Below, in pieces: positions 7,348 to 15,553 of a DNA stretch of 51,075 bases. The position numbers and the translations under genes were made by a program. The notes below the pieces were generated by a model. The model did not search any database. It was not told where the DNA came from and saw only the letters and a list, made by a program, of their open reading frames with translations. Location of the stretch: assembly GCF_007991175.1 (NCBI RefSeq), contig NZ_BJXV01000022.1:1-51075 (forward strand), read 5' to 3'. Origin of the DNA: Halovibrio variabilis. GTDB lineage: Bacteria > Pseudomonadota > Gammaproteobacteria > Pseudomonadales > Halomonadaceae. How positions within the stretch are numbered: the first letter of the stretch is position 1; each line of letters starts with the position of its first letter.

Positions 7348-7375
7348 AGTATAGCTATTTATACGGCGCTGCCAA
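7348..7375 (-). promoter_or_regulatory. Sigma-70 promoter of the candidate sRNA
   Basis: On the minus strand, TTGGCA (7375-7370), a 16-base spacer and TATACT (7353-7348); predicted start about 7341. Confidence 0.65.
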
Positions 7376-7464
7376 GTGCTGTGTCACTTTTTTTTTACTT
7401 TTATCTGTCTTTTTTCGCTTGGCCCTGCGGTAACAAGGTAAACGGCGCGCACCGTTCTGCTTCA

Positions 7465-7481
7465 TGCACTTTAATGGTGCA
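7465..7481. promoter_or_regulatory. Candidate NtrC binding site
   Basis: TGCACTTTAATGGTGCA is a full match to the NtrC operator pattern TGCACY-N5-GGTGCA. Its centre lies about 130 bases upstream of the predicted sigma-54 start at about 7603, the usual enhancer distance. A weaker half-match (GGTGCC at about 7500-7505) follows 24 bases further. The remaining sequence from 7382 to 7729 carries no convincing gene. Confidence 0.65.
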
Positions 7482-7575
7482 GTTTGGGCGCCTTATTTTG
7501 GTGCCATCGCGTATTGATAAACTAAGCACCGTTTCCAGGGCATGTAACCGCTTGCTGAAAAAGTACTTCTCGGTT

Positions 7576-7592
7576 TTGGCGTGTAACTTGCT
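7576..7592 (+). promoter_or_regulatory. Sigma-54 promoter before gpgP-gpgS
   Basis: TTGGCGTGTAACTTGCT has GG (7578-7579) and GC (7590-7591) separated by exactly 10 bases and differs from TTGGCACGN4TTGCW at two bases. Start expected near 7603, giving a leader of about 127 nt to the ATG at 7730. Confidence 0.7.
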
Positions 7593-7633
7593 CTGTATAA
7601 ATTGCTAATTGCTATAGTCAATAAGCAGCGTTA

Positions 7634-7670
7634 ATAGGTAACGTTGGATAGGTAACGTTGATAGGTAATC
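7634..7670. repeat. 13-14-bp tandem repeat in the gpgP leader
   Basis: ATAGGTAACGTTGG, ATAGGTAACGTTG and ATAGGTAATC follow in tandem inside the predicted leader. Confidence 0.7.
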
Positions 7671-7729
7671 CCGTTAGGCTGTCTTAACGCCATTTCATAA
7701 CAGCGTTGCGACCGAAAAGAGGTAGTGCT

Positions 7730-8668
7730 ATGCCTGAATCCGCTAATCTTTCAGTGCTGCTTTCTCCGGCAGACCCTGCTTCGCAGCCGCGTCTGGTCGT
7801 CACCGATTTAGATGGCTCGCTGTTGGATCACCACAGCTATGACTTTGCCCCAGCGGCACCGTGGCTCGCCGAACTGAAGCAGGTGGGGGTGCCGGTGATA
7901 CCGGTGACCAGTAAAACCCGTGCTGAGTTACTCCCCCTGCGTGAAGCGCTGGGCCTCACTGGCACGCCGTTTATTGCTGAGAATGGCGCGGTGATTGGTT
8001 TGCCACCGGGCTGGTGCCATGCGCGTTTAGACCGCCCAGGAAGCGGTCGTGATGGCATGGTTATCAAGCACCCTGGCGTTGATATTGGCTTTATTCGTGC
8101 CCGTTTGAACATATGGCGTGAGCGTCTCGACGTGCGTTTTTTACGCATGGGCGAGATGCGCTTGCCGGAGGTAATGGAGCTCACCGGGCTTGACGGCGCT
8201 CGAGCGCGTGATGCGCGTCAGCGGGAGGGCAGCGAGCCGCTGATATGGCAAGACAGCGATACGGCGTTGGCAGCTTTTCGAGCGGCCTTGGAAGGCGATG
8301 GATTGCAACTGACCCAAGGTGGGCGTTTTTGGCATGTGATGGGGCGCTCGGCCGATAAAGGCAACGCCGTTGAGTGGCTGATAAAACGCTTTACCGCTTT
8401 ACGCGGCTGCCATCCGCGTTCGCTTGGCCTGGGCGATGGGCCTAATGATGTCTCGATGCTTGAGGCGGTCGACCAGGCGGTGGTGATCCGTGGCTGTCAC
8501 GACTTAGCAGTCGAACCGCGTAATACGTCGCTCTATCGCACGCAAGCAACCGGACCTACCGGCTGGGCTGAGGGGGTGGCCCACTGGTGGGGGCGAGATG
8601 ACCGCCGTTTAGCGGCGGCGGGAAAAAGGGATAGCGTGATTAATGATTTCAGGGAGTTAAGCGCATGA
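7730..8668 (+). CDS. gpgP: Glucosyl-3-phosphoglycerate phosphatase (MpgP-like HAD)
   Basis: The 312-residue HAD IIB phosphatase has LVVTDLDGSLLDHHSYDF (nucleophile and general-acid Asp), VIPVTSKTRAEL, IAENGAVIGL and GLGDGPNDVSML (motif IV), the layout of mannosyl-3-phosphoglycerate phosphatases. It should dephosphorylate glucosyl-3-phosphoglycerate to glucosylglycerate. Start ATG 7730 has AAGAGG 7 bases upstream. Its stop overlaps the start of gpgS by four bases (ATGA), so they are co-translated. The synthase neighbour decides glucosyl over mannosyl. A candidate sigma-54 promoter and NtrC site upstream imply induction under nitrogen limitation; this is inference. Confidence 0.82.
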   Translation: MPESANLSVLLSPADPASQPRLVVTDLDGSLLDHHSYDFAPAAPWLAELKQVGVPVIPVTSKTRAELLPLREALGLTGTPFIAENGAVIGLPPGWCHARLDRPGSGRDGMVIKHPGVDIGFIRARLNIWRERLDVRFLRMGEMRLPEVMELTGLDGARARDARQREGSEPLIWQDSDTALAAFRAALEGDGLQLTQGGRFWHVMGRSADKGNAVEWLIKRFTALRGCHPRSLGLGDGPNDVSMLEAVDQAVVIRGCHDLAVEPRNTSLYRTQATGPTGWAEGVAHWWGRDDRRLAAAGKRDSVINDFRELSA

Positions 8669-9885
8669 GTGACTTTCATCAAAACGGTATCATTACCGAT
8701 TTTCACAACCTGACTCGGCGCTCGGTAGAGGCGCTTGAGCAGGAGCTATGTCAGTTCTCGCGTCGCCGCCCGATGGGCTTGATTCTGCCCTCGCTCTTTT
8801 CGGAGCTGGAAGGGCCGGCGTTGTCGGCGATTGTTGATGAGCTGGTTAAAGTGCCTTATCTCAGTGAGATCGTGATTGGCCTGGACCGCGCTGATCGTGA
8901 GCAATTTTTATATGCCCGCGATTTTTTTTCGCGGTTACCGCAGCATACGCGCATTTTATGGAACGATGGCCCACGGCTCAGCGCTCTGGATGCGGAGCTG
9001 GCAGAACACGGGCTGGGTGCGCAAGAGCCCGGCAAGGGGCGCAATGTGTGGTACTGCGCGGGGTATATGTTGTCCTCAGGCCGCTCGACGGTGGTAGGGC
9101 TGCACGACTGTGATATTTTGACCTACGAGCGGGGCTTGCTGGCGCGCTTGATGTATCCGGTGGCCCATCCGAGCTTTCACTACAGTTTTTGTAAAGGCTA
9201 CTACCCGCGCATCGCGGAGGGAAAGCTAAACGGCCGGGTTGCACGGCTGTTGGTGACGCCGTTGCTGCGTGCGCTGAAAACCGTTTGCGGGCCGCTGCCT
9301 TATCTCGACTATTTGGATAGTTTTCGCTACCCGCTCTCGGGCGAATTTGCCATGCGCAGCGAAGTGCTGGAGGGCATTCGCATTCCCGCTGATTGGGGGC
9401 TTGAGATCGGCGTTTTGTCGGAGTTGCAGCGCAACTATTCATTGCGCCAGCTGTGCCAGGTCGATATCGCCGATGCCTATGATCACAAGCATCAGCCGGT
9501 CAGCGAAGATGACCCAAATAGCGGCTTAAACCGCATGAGTCTGGATATTTCAAAAGCGCTTTACCGTAAATTGGCGACCCAGGGTGTCACGTTTAGCAGC
9601 GAAGATTTCCGTACGCTTAAAGCGACCTATTACCGCTTTGCGTTAGATTTGATTGAAGCCTATGACCACGATGCCACCATGAATGGTTTAAAGCTTGACC
9701 GCCACAGCGAAGAGCAGGCGGTGGAGCTATTCGCCAGTAACCTACTCGAAGCGGGCAATTTGTTTCTGGACAACCCCCGCGAGCGGCCTTTTATCCCCAG
9801 TTGGAACCGCGTACAGGCCGCCGTACCGGACCTGCTCACGCGCATGCATGAAGCCGTTGAGCTGGATAATCAAGGTAAGGTGTAG
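8665..9885 (+). CDS. gpgS: Glucosyl-3-phosphoglycerate synthase
   Basis: The 406-residue glycosyltransferase resembles GT81-type GpgS: EIVIGLDRADREQF near residue 70, GRNVWYCAGYM, then VVGLHDCDIL with the DxD-like metal site near 148, and a conserved GEFAMRSEVLEGIRIPADWG with WGLEIGVL. It transfers glucose from an NDP-glucose to 3-phosphoglycerate, the committed step to glucosylglycerate, a negatively charged compatible solute that contains no nitrogen. It overlaps gpgP and ends before a bidirectional terminator. Mannosyl specificity cannot be excluded from sequence alone but MpgS proteins belong to another family (GT55). Confidence 0.85.
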   Translation: MSDFHQNGIITDFHNLTRRSVEALEQELCQFSRRRPMGLILPSLFSELEGPALSAIVDELVKVPYLSEIVIGLDRADREQFLYARDFFSRLPQHTRILWNDGPRLSALDAELAEHGLGAQEPGKGRNVWYCAGYMLSSGRSTVVGLHDCDILTYERGLLARLMYPVAHPSFHYSFCKGYYPRIAEGKLNGRVARLLVTPLLRALKTVCGPLPYLDYLDSFRYPLSGEFAMRSEVLEGIRIPADWGLEIGVLSELQRNYSLRQLCQVDIADAYDHKHQPVSEDDPNSGLNRMSLDISKALYRKLATQGVTFSSEDFRTLKATYYRFALDLIEAYDHDATMNGLKLDRHSEEQAVELFASNLLEAGNLFLDNPRERPFIPSWNRVQAAVPDLLTRMHEAVELDNQGKV

Positions 9886-9921
9886 CGCTTCAGGTTTATC
9901 CCAAAAAAGCCTATCTCAATG

Positions 9922-9955
9922 AAAAGGCCAGCTACCCGAAGGTAGCTGGCCTTTT
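9922..9955. terminator. Bidirectional terminator between gpgS and the chemoreceptor
   Basis: A 15-bp stem (9922-9936 with 9941-9955, core GGCCAGCTACC) with loop CGAA, flanked by A-run and T-run on both sides, sits between convergent genes. Confidence 0.9.
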
Positions 9956-9986
9956 TAAGGCTCTGTTTCTAATTTTATGACACTTA

Positions 9987-10014
9987 CTTTAAGTGCTTAG
10001 CTTTAAGTGCTTGG
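9987..10014. repeat. 14-bp tandem duplication
   Basis: CTTTAAGTGCTTAG followed directly by CTTTAAGTGCTTGG, between the terminator and the end of the chemoreceptor gene. Confidence 0.7.
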
Positions 10015-10031
10015 CGATTAGTAGCTAGGCG

Positions 10032-11648
10032 CTAGAAATCGCTGTGCTGGTGGGACGCCTGTGAAGCAGCGGGCGCGGCTGGCAGGTTAGCCTGAGCGCG
10101 GCTTTCGCTCTGGTTAATGCGGAAGTGGGCGACCAGTTGGCGCAGCTGATCGCTCAGCTGGGCGAGCGATTGTGTCGCCTGGGTGCTTTCTTGCACCAGG
10201 CTGGCATTTTGCTGGGTCATTTGGTCCATTTGCGTTACCGCTTGGTTGACCTGCTCGATACCGCTGCTTTGCTCAATGGTGGCGGCAGAAATATCCTGAA
10301 CCAGCGTACTGAGCTGTTTAATGTCATTCACCATGCTGTTGATGACATCGCCGGTATCGCGGACCTGGCGGCTGCCTTCCGTGACTTTGTTGTCTGACGC
10401 CTCGATCAGGGTTTTGATCTCTTGAGCGGCGGCAGCCGAGCGGCTGGCTAGCTGGCGCACTTCATTGGCAACCACCGCAAAGCCACGCCCTTGCTCACCG
10501 GCCCGTGCGGCTTCCACCGAGGCGTTAAGCGCCAGGATATTGGTTTGGAAGGCGATACCATCAATGGTGTTGACGATGGTGCTCATTTGCGTGGCACTTT
10601 CGTTAATCGTCGCCATGGTGGAAATCACGTTGGACATGGAGTCACTGCCGCGCTGGGCGCTGTCTGCCGTTCGGGTGGCCAGCGTGCGGGCATGATCGGC
10701 ATGGTCGGCGTTCTGCTTCACCGTGGCGGTGAGCTGTTCCATACTCGACGCCGTTTCGGCTAAAGAGGCCGCCTGTTGTTCGGTACGCGTGGAAAGCTCT
10801 TCGTTAACGCCCACGATCTGCTCAACGCCACTGTTGACCTGGTCTGCGCCGTGGTAGATATCGCCAATCGTCTCGGCGAGGGTTTTACGCATGCGGTTGA
10901 TATCAAACAGTAAACTTTGCTGGTCTTTGGCCGAAAGCTGAGTGACTTGGGTAAGATCGCCATCGGCGATATGCCGCACTACACTGGCGGCGTAGCGAGG
11001 GTCACCCCCTAAACGACGAGAAACGTCGCGAATAACCCAGCCCATCAGCAGCGTCACCGGTAGCCCAATAATCAGCAGTATCACAATCGAGCGAATCAAA
11101 CCGGCAATAAAGGCTTCATTAATGTCGTCGACATAAACGCCCGTGGCGAGCGACCACTGCCACTCAGGAAGATAGGCCACGTAACTGGTTTTCGGCACCT
11201 GTTCATCGCCCGTTATACGGCGTGAGTAGTAGTCAACGTGCCCACCGCCGGCTTTTGCAGCCTCACGGAAAGCGGCGTAAAGATCCATGCCACTGGCATC
11301 CTGGTAGGCGCTCATGTCTTCACCGCGGGGGCGGTTGGGGTGAGAGACAATTTGTAGGTCGTCGTTGAAGGCGAAAATATATTCTCCGTCGCCAAAACTG
11401 ACGCTAGCCATATTATCGATGGCGCGCTGCTGGGCTTCTTCAAGGCTGAGTTCACCCGCGGCGACCCGTTCTTGCAGGGCGGCAAGCTGCGCCTGCACGC
11501 TTTCTACCACGTACTGAATGCTGTCGCGGCGTTCGCTCTCAATCGTTTGCCGGTTCTCCCAGGCTAGCCAGCCCACTAGCAATAGCATGGCGATCCAGAT
11601 AATCCCCAGTGTTCCCCACAGCTTTTGTGTCGTCGTTAAGCGTGTCAT
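10032..11648 (-). CDS. Methyl-accepting chemotaxis protein, single Cache sensor
   Basis: The 538-residue receptor has a first membrane segment at about 12-30 (WGTLGIIWIAMLLLVGWLAW), a periplasmic sCache_2-like domain (GDGEYIFAFNDDLQIVSHPN, TSYVAYLPEWQWSLATGVYV), a second membrane segment near 185-208, a HAMP domain (SRRLGGDPRYAASVVRHIAD) and the signalling hairpin [20 protein letters not shown]. sCache_2 receptors of this type often sense small organic acids. It lacks the C-terminal W-x-x-F pentapeptide seen in the other two receptors of the window. It sits between the two parts of the glucosylglycerate cluster and converges with gpgS; a sigma-28-like promoter is upstream. Confidence 0.9.
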   Translation of the reverse strand: MTRLTTTQKLWGTLGIIWIAMLLLVGWLAWENRQTIESERRDSIQYVVESVQAQLAALQERVAAGELSLEEAQQRAIDNMASVSFGDGEYIFAFNDDLQIVSHPNRPRGEDMSAYQDASGMDLYAAFREAAKAGGGHVDYYSRRITGDEQVPKTSYVAYLPEWQWSLATGVYVDDINEAFIAGLIRSIVILLIIGLPVTLLMGWVIRDVSRRLGGDPRYAASVVRHIADGDLTQVTQLSAKDQQSLLFDINRMRKTLAETIGDIYHGADQVNSGVEQIVGVNEELSTRTEQQAASLAETASSMEQLTATVKQNADHADHARTLATRTADSAQRGSDSMSNVISTMATINESATQMSTIVNTIDGIAFQTNILALNASVEAARAGEQGRGFAVVANEVRQLASRSAAAAQEIKTLIEASDNKVTEGSRQVRDTGDVINSMVNDIKQLSTLVQDISAATIEQSSGIEQVNQAVTQMDQMTQQNASLVQESTQATQSLAQLSDQLRQLVAHFRINQSESRAQANLPAAPAASQASHQHSDF

Positions 11649-11712
11649 GTATTTCCTGTTTGGTTTTAGGTGACATCAGTGAGCCGTGCTTGCTCGATTT
11701 ATCCCACCTATT

Positions 11713-11739
11713 TCATCGGCCTTTTCGGCAAGGACGTTA
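11713..11739 (-). promoter_or_regulatory. Sigma-28-like (FliA) promoter of the chemoreceptor
   Basis: On the minus strand TAAC, 15 bases, GCCGATGA; the consensus is TAAA-N15-GCCGATAA. It lies about 65 bases before the start codon at 11648. Confidence 0.5.
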
Positions 11740-11777
11740 GCGAGAAACGCCACATTGCCGTTATTTTTTTGTTTATT

Positions 11778-11813
11778 GTGTTTTTAACAGCGTTTTTAAG
11801 AGCGTTTTTAAAT
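11778..11813. repeat. 12-bp tandem repeat, three copies
   Basis: GTGTTTTTAACA, GCGTTTTTAAGA and GCGTTTTTAAAT in a row, just beyond the 3' end of the GH13 gene. Confidence 0.75.
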
Positions 11814-11825
11814 TCCATCGTCCGC

Positions 11826-13592
11826 TTAGCGAGTAGCTACCAGCCAGCGTACCGCGTAAGGCGGAAGGGCGCCGTTAGCTTCCCACGGGTTAGCGGGGTC
11901 GAGTGCTTGCCAGTCGTGTTTGCTAAGCGCTTGGGTCACCGCCTCGCCCACCTTTTCTAGGGGTAGCGGAAGGTCGGTGACGTTATACAGCGCGAGCAGG
12001 CGACGTCCATCCTTTAACGGGCCGCGCTCTACGGCTAACAATGCCGGAGAAGAGTCCAGCACTCGCTGAGCCGCATTGGGGTGAAAGCAGGGCTCTTGGC
12101 GACGTTGATCCAATAAGCGATTTAACGCGCGGAAAACATCGTGGGTGGGTGTGGAAGGGCTGTCGATGAGTAGCTCTAGCTCGCTGCGCTGCCAGCGCCG
12201 CCGGTTGATCGAACGCAGGCGACCGCTGCGCTCAACGCCTTCTACATCGTTCAGCGTACCGGTGAGCGTGTGGATATACAGCGCGGGTATGCCTTGCAGG
12301 CTGAGCATAATCGCCTGGCTGCACAGAAAACGAGCGATCTGCCAGGGGTCAGGGCCGCGACGGGTGCCACGCATGGCTTCAAACCAGGTAATGTTAATTT
12401 CATAAGGCGTGTCGCTGCCGTCGGGGTTGCTGCGCATGCTGACAAAGCCGCCGAATTTATGCATCAGTTCTAGCAGTGCATCGCGCTCGTGGTCGGGCAG
12501 CAAGCCTTCCAGCGGGCGTACGCCAATGCCATCGTGGCTGGCGGTAAAGTTCAGGTAAGTACAGTGGGCGGGCAGCACGGGCAGGCTAGCAAGCCAGGTT
12601 TGCAGGGTGCTGGCTTCTCCCCGGGTTAAGGTATGTAGCAGCAGGGGCGGCAGGGTGAATTGATAAATCATATGCGCTTCATCCGGCGGCCCCTTGGGCA
12701 GCCGCTGCAGCCCTAAATAACTGATGTTCTCCATATGGGGTACATTGGTTTCGGTCACCAATAAGGTCCCCGGGGCGACATGGTCCACAATAGCGCGTAA
12801 TAGCCGCACGACGGTGTGGGTTTCTGGCAGGTGGATGCAGGCGGTGCCCAGGCGTTTCCACAGAAAGGCCACCGCGTCCAAGCGGATAATGCGTGTGCCT
12901 TGCTCTAGGTAGAACAGTAAAATACCGATGAATTCCAGCAGCACATCCGGGTTTTCAAAGTTGAGATCCAGCTGGTCTTCGGAAAATGTGGCCCATAAAT
13001 AGCGTGTGCCGCGCCGGGTGGCAACAGGGACTAACAGCGGGTTACTGCGCGGGCGTACTACCTGGGACACATCGGTATTGGGGTCAACTTCGATAAAGTA
13101 GTCGCGGCCGGGCAGGCTGCCGCTCAGGTAATCCACGAACCAAAGCGATTCCCGCGAGACGTGGTTGAGGACTAGATCCGCCATCAGGTCGTAGTGGCTG
13201 GCCAGTTCGCGGATATGCGACCAGTCGCCTAGCTCGGTATTGACTTCCCGGTAGTGAATGACCGAAAAACCGTCGTCGCTGCTCCAGGGAAAGAAAGGCA
13301 GCACGTGCACACCGCTGATGCGATCGCCCAGGCGCTGCTGGAGAAAGTCGCTGAGTACCGCCAGCGGTGGCGTGCCTTCCTGAATAATCGAGTCGCCATA
13401 GCTGATGACCCACTGGTCTTTTTCGCTCCATGATGGTGCATTTTTTGCCGATACCTCGGTGGGAGCGGAAGAAAGCGGGGCAAGCGGTTGAAAGTGCTCA
13501 AGACGTTGGTTTAAGCGCCGTTGCACCTCGCCAGCTCGATGGCCATAAAGGTGGCTAAGGTAGTCGTGAACGGTCTGCTCGAAAGGGGACAT
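11826..13592 (-). CDS. GH13 sucrose-phosphorylase-like enzyme, probably glucosylglycerate phosphorylase
   Basis: The 588-residue GH13 (subfamily 18-like) enzyme shows VHVLPFFPWSSDDGFSVIHY (typical of sucrose phosphorylases), DLVLNHVS, the nucleophile region GTRIIRLDAVAFLWK, the acid/base region TLLVTETNVPHMENISYLG and a substrate loop NFTASHDGIGVRPLEGLL. The family includes sucrose phosphorylase and glucosylglycerate phosphorylase. Next to gpgS/gpgP the latter is the likeliest: phosphorolysis of glucosylglycerate to glucose-1-phosphate and glycerate. Start ATG 13592 has AGGAG six bases upstream; a longer frame to 13643 would swallow the promoter. A sigma-54-like promoter lies directly upstream. 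Confidence 0.82.
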   Translation of the reverse strand: MSPFEQTVHDYLSHLYGHRAGEVQRRLNQRLEHFQPLAPLSSAPTEVSAKNAPSWSEKDQWVISYGDSIIQEGTPPLAVLSDFLQQRLGDRISGVHVLPFFPWSSDDGFSVIHYREVNTELGDWSHIRELASHYDLMADLVLNHVSRESLWFVDYLSGSLPGRDYFIEVDPNTDVSQVVRPRSNPLLVPVATRRGTRYLWATFSEDQLDLNFENPDVLLEFIGILLFYLEQGTRIIRLDAVAFLWKRLGTACIHLPETHTVVRLLRAIVDHVAPGTLLVTETNVPHMENISYLGLQRLPKGPPDEAHMIYQFTLPPLLLHTLTRGEASTLQTWLASLPVLPAHCTYLNFTASHDGIGVRPLEGLLPDHERDALLELMHKFGGFVSMRSNPDGSDTPYEINITWFEAMRGTRRGPDPWQIARFLCSQAIMLSLQGIPALYIHTLTGTLNDVEGVERSGRLRSINRRRWQRSELELLIDSPSTPTHDVFRALNRLLDQRRQEPCFHPNAAQRVLDSSPALLAVERGPLKDGRRLLALYNVTDLPLPLEKVGEAVTQALSKHDWQALDPANPWEANGALPPYAVRWLVATR

Positions 13593-13626
13593 GGATAACT
13601 CCTGATAAACAATCTGCCACAAACGC

Positions 13627-13643
13627 TGCAGCTTGTGTGCCAA
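13627..13643 (-). promoter_or_regulatory. Sigma-54 promoter of the GH13 gene
   Basis: The minus strand reads TTGGCACACAAGCTGCA: GG (13641-13640), exactly 10 bases, GC (13629-13628). Only the G of CACG and the first T of TTGC deviate. Start expected at about 13616, 24 bases before the ATG. No good NtrC palindrome was found upstream. Confidence 0.6.
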
Positions 13644-13674
13644 ATCGTTACAATGCGAGGTTGGTACCGCGTTT

Positions 13675-13695
13675 AAACGCTGGGCTAGCGTTTTT
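13675..13695 (+). terminator. Hairpin with T-run, possible terminator or operator
   Basis: AAACGCT, loop GGGCT, AGCGTTT, then TT. It lies between the divergent GH13 and nrdR genes where no plus-strand gene ends, so it may instead be a regulatory palindrome. Confidence 0.35.
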
Positions 13696-13815
13696 ACTAG
13701 TTTAGCATTGGGTGATCATAACCCGTATAAACGCCATTAATAGCACACACATTGATAGGTATAACACGCTAACTCGTGCGGTACACCGACACGGGCTGAC
13801 AACAGGTTGACCGCT

Positions 13816-14301
13816 ATGCATTGCCCTTTTTGTAGTGCAAACGATACCCGAGTGACTGATTCGCGTTTGGTTGCCGACGGCGACCAAGTACGCCGTCGTC
13901 GCCAGTGTGCGAACTGCCAAGAGCGCTTCACTACTTACGAAACCGCTGAGCTGGTGATGCCGCGGGTGGTGAAATCCGACGGTTCCCGAGAGAGCTTTAA
14001 TGAAGCCAAACTGCGGGCAGGCATGCTGCGTGCGCTGGAAAAGCGCCCGGTCAGCGCTGAAGCGATTGAGGCGGCGGTAGAGCGCATTCGTCAAACCTTG
14101 CGCGCGCGGGGCGACCGCGAAATCAACGCCCGTGATATTGGCGAGTCGGTCATGCGGGCGCTTAAAACCCTCGACCATGTGGCTTACATCCGGTTTGCTT
14201 CGGTGTATCGCAAGTTTCAGGACCTGGACGAATTTCGCGCTGAGATCGATCGACTTTCTCAAGAACCCTCTCAAGAACCGTCTCAAGGGCCGTCAAAATG
14301 A
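13816..14301 (+). CDS. nrdR: Transcriptional repressor NrdR
   Basis: The 161-residue protein starts [20 protein letters not shown] with the four zinc cysteines (CPFC ... CANC), followed by an ATP-cone domain ([20 protein letters not shown] to [20 protein letters not shown]). NrdR represses ribonucleotide reductase genes. The start at the MHCPFC methionine follows the family. The tail [15 protein letters not shown] is coded by a 12-bp tandem repeat and is not part of the conserved fold. It overlaps ribD by four bases, as first gene of the riboflavin operon. Confidence 0.95.
   Translation: MHCPFCSANDTRVTDSRLVADGDQVRRRRQCANCQERFTTYETAELVMPRVVKSDGSRESFNEAKLRAGMLRALEKRPVSAEAIEAAVERIRQTLRARGDREINARDIGESVMRALKTLDHVAYIRFASVYRKFQDLDEFRAEIDRLSQEPSQEPSQGPSK
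14257..14292 (+). repeat. 12-bp coding tandem repeat at the end of nrdR
   Basis: TCTCAAGAACCC, TCTCAAGAACCG and TCTCAAGGGCCG encode S-Q-E-P / S-Q-E-P / S-Q-G-P immediately before the nrdR stop and the ribD start. Confidence 0.9.
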
Positions 14302-15455
14302 GCGGTGTTTTTAGCCAGGCCGACCATTATTACATGGCCCGGGCGCTGCAGCTGGCGGAAAAGGGCTTGTACACCACTGACCCCAACCCGCGGGTGGGCT
14401 GTGTCATTGTGCGCGATGAGCAGGTTGTCGGCGAAGGTGCTCACCTGCGTGCCGGTGAACCCCACGCCGAAATCCACGCCTTGAAGGCCGCCGGTGAGCA
14501 GGCCCAGGGCGCGACCGCCTATGTGACCCTGGAGCCCTGTTCGCACACTGGCCGAACCGGCCCCTGTGCGGTGGCGCTGCGGGACGCCAACGTAGCGCGG
14601 GTAGTGATTGCGATGGTAGACCCTAACCCCCAGGTGAGCGGTCGCGGTATTGGCATCCTTGAAGAAGGCGGTATCGAGGTCAAAGTGGGTTTGCTGGAAA
14701 GCCAGGCGCGCGCGCTCAATCCCGGTTTTATTGCCCGCATGTCACAACAACGCCCCTTTGTGCGCTTGAAAATGGCGATGAGTTTAGACGGGCGCACCGC
14801 GATGGGGTCGGGGGAGTCGCAGTGGATCACCGGGCCCGAAGCGCGCTGCCACGTCCAGCGCTTACGAGCGCGCTCCAGTGCGATATTAAGCGGCGTCGAA
14901 TCGATCATTATGGACGACTCGCGGCTGACGTTACGCGCTGACCAGCTACAGCTCGACAACGCTGAGGAAGTGGTTCGCCGCCAGCCGCTGCGGGTGATTT
15001 TAGACACTCGGCTGCGCTTACCCTTGGCGGCGGCCTGTTTGAGCGAGCCGGGGCGCACGCTGATCATTACCACCTCCGACCACGCTGCTGAAAAGCGCCA
15101 ACGGCTAACTCAGGCGGGCGCCGAGGTCCAGGTGTTGCCCGCCGGTAGCGACGGCCGTATCGATTTAGTGGCCATGCTGCAGTGGTTAGCCGAAAATGAG
15201 CAGGTTAACGAACTGCTGGTGGAAACCGGCGCCACCTTAGCGGGCGCCATGCTGGATGCCGAGCTGGTTGATGAACTGCAGCTGTTTGTTGCCCCCACGC
15301 TGCTAGGCGGCGAGGCGCGGCCGCTGTTTGCGCTGCCAGGGCTCTCGCGTATGGCCGATCAGCGGCGTTTAATCATTCACGATATGCGGGCGGTGGGGCG
15401 CGATTGGCGCATTATCGCTTCCCCTAGCGCAAGCGGCGATAGCAAGGTACCCTGA
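14298..15455 (+). CDS. ribD: Bifunctional riboflavin-specific deaminase/reductase RibD
   Basis: The 385-residue protein has an N-terminal cytidine-deaminase fold with zinc ligands in [15 protein letters not shown] and [12 protein letters not shown] (residues about 52-88), and a C-terminal reductase domain from about 150 ([50 protein letters not shown]). It performs the second and third steps of riboflavin synthesis from the GTP cyclohydrolase II product. In many gammaproteobacteria ribE follows it; here ribE is missing and the gap of 98 bases holds only short tandem repeats. Confidence 0.96.
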   Translation: MSGVFSQADHYYMARALQLAEKGLYTTDPNPRVGCVIVRDEQVVGEGAHLRAGEPHAEIHALKAAGEQAQGATAYVTLEPCSHTGRTGPCAVALRDANVARVVIAMVDPNPQVSGRGIGILEEGGIEVKVGLLESQARALNPGFIARMSQQRPFVRLKMAMSLDGRTAMGSGESQWITGPEARCHVQRLRARSSAILSGVESIIMDDSRLTLRADQLQLDNAEEVVRRQPLRVILDTRLRLPLAAACLSEPGRTLIITTSDHAAEKRQRLTQAGAEVQVLPAGSDGRIDLVAMLQWLAENEQVNELLVETGATLAGAMLDAELVDELQLFVAPTLLGGEARPLFALPGLSRMADQRRLIIHDMRAVGRDWRIIASPSASGDSKVP

Positions 15456-15485
15456 CGCGCTAAATCACCGCTAACGTGACGCCCT

Positions 15486-15537
15486 TTCGCGACTGCCGTT
15501 TTCGTGACAACCGTTCGTGACAACCGTTTGTGAAAAC
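15486..15537. repeat. 13-15-bp tandem repeats between ribD and ribB
   Basis: TTCGCGACTGCCGTT, TTCGTGACAACCG, TTCGTGACAACCG and TTTGTGAAAAC follow in tandem. No FMN riboswitch is visible in this gap. Confidence 0.7.
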
Positions 15538-15553
15538 ATTAATTGGAGATTCC

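Noticed and set aside
7348..7375. Sigma-54 promoter for the sRNA
   Set aside because: TTGGCA fits a -24 element, but the bases at -12 are TA, not GC; the sigma-70 reading is better.
7282..7608. Open plus-strand frame of 108 codons opposite the candidate sRNA
   Set aside because: Low-complexity, cysteine- and phenylalanine-rich translation, no ribosome binding site, and it runs through the sRNA, the NtrC site and the sigma-54 promoter.
10125..10963. Plus-strand frames opposite the Cache chemoreceptor
   Set aside because: Antisense shadows of the conserved signalling domain; equivalent shadows occur opposite the other two receptors.
13675..13695. NtrC site upstream of the GH13 promoter
   Set aside because: Palindromes here (AAACGCT/AGCGTTT, GCGTTTAAACGC) do not fit TGCAC-N7-GTGCA.
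15456..15553. Possible FMN riboswitch before ribB
   Set aside because: The gap is 98 bases, mostly tandem repeats, with none of the conserved RFN-element segments.
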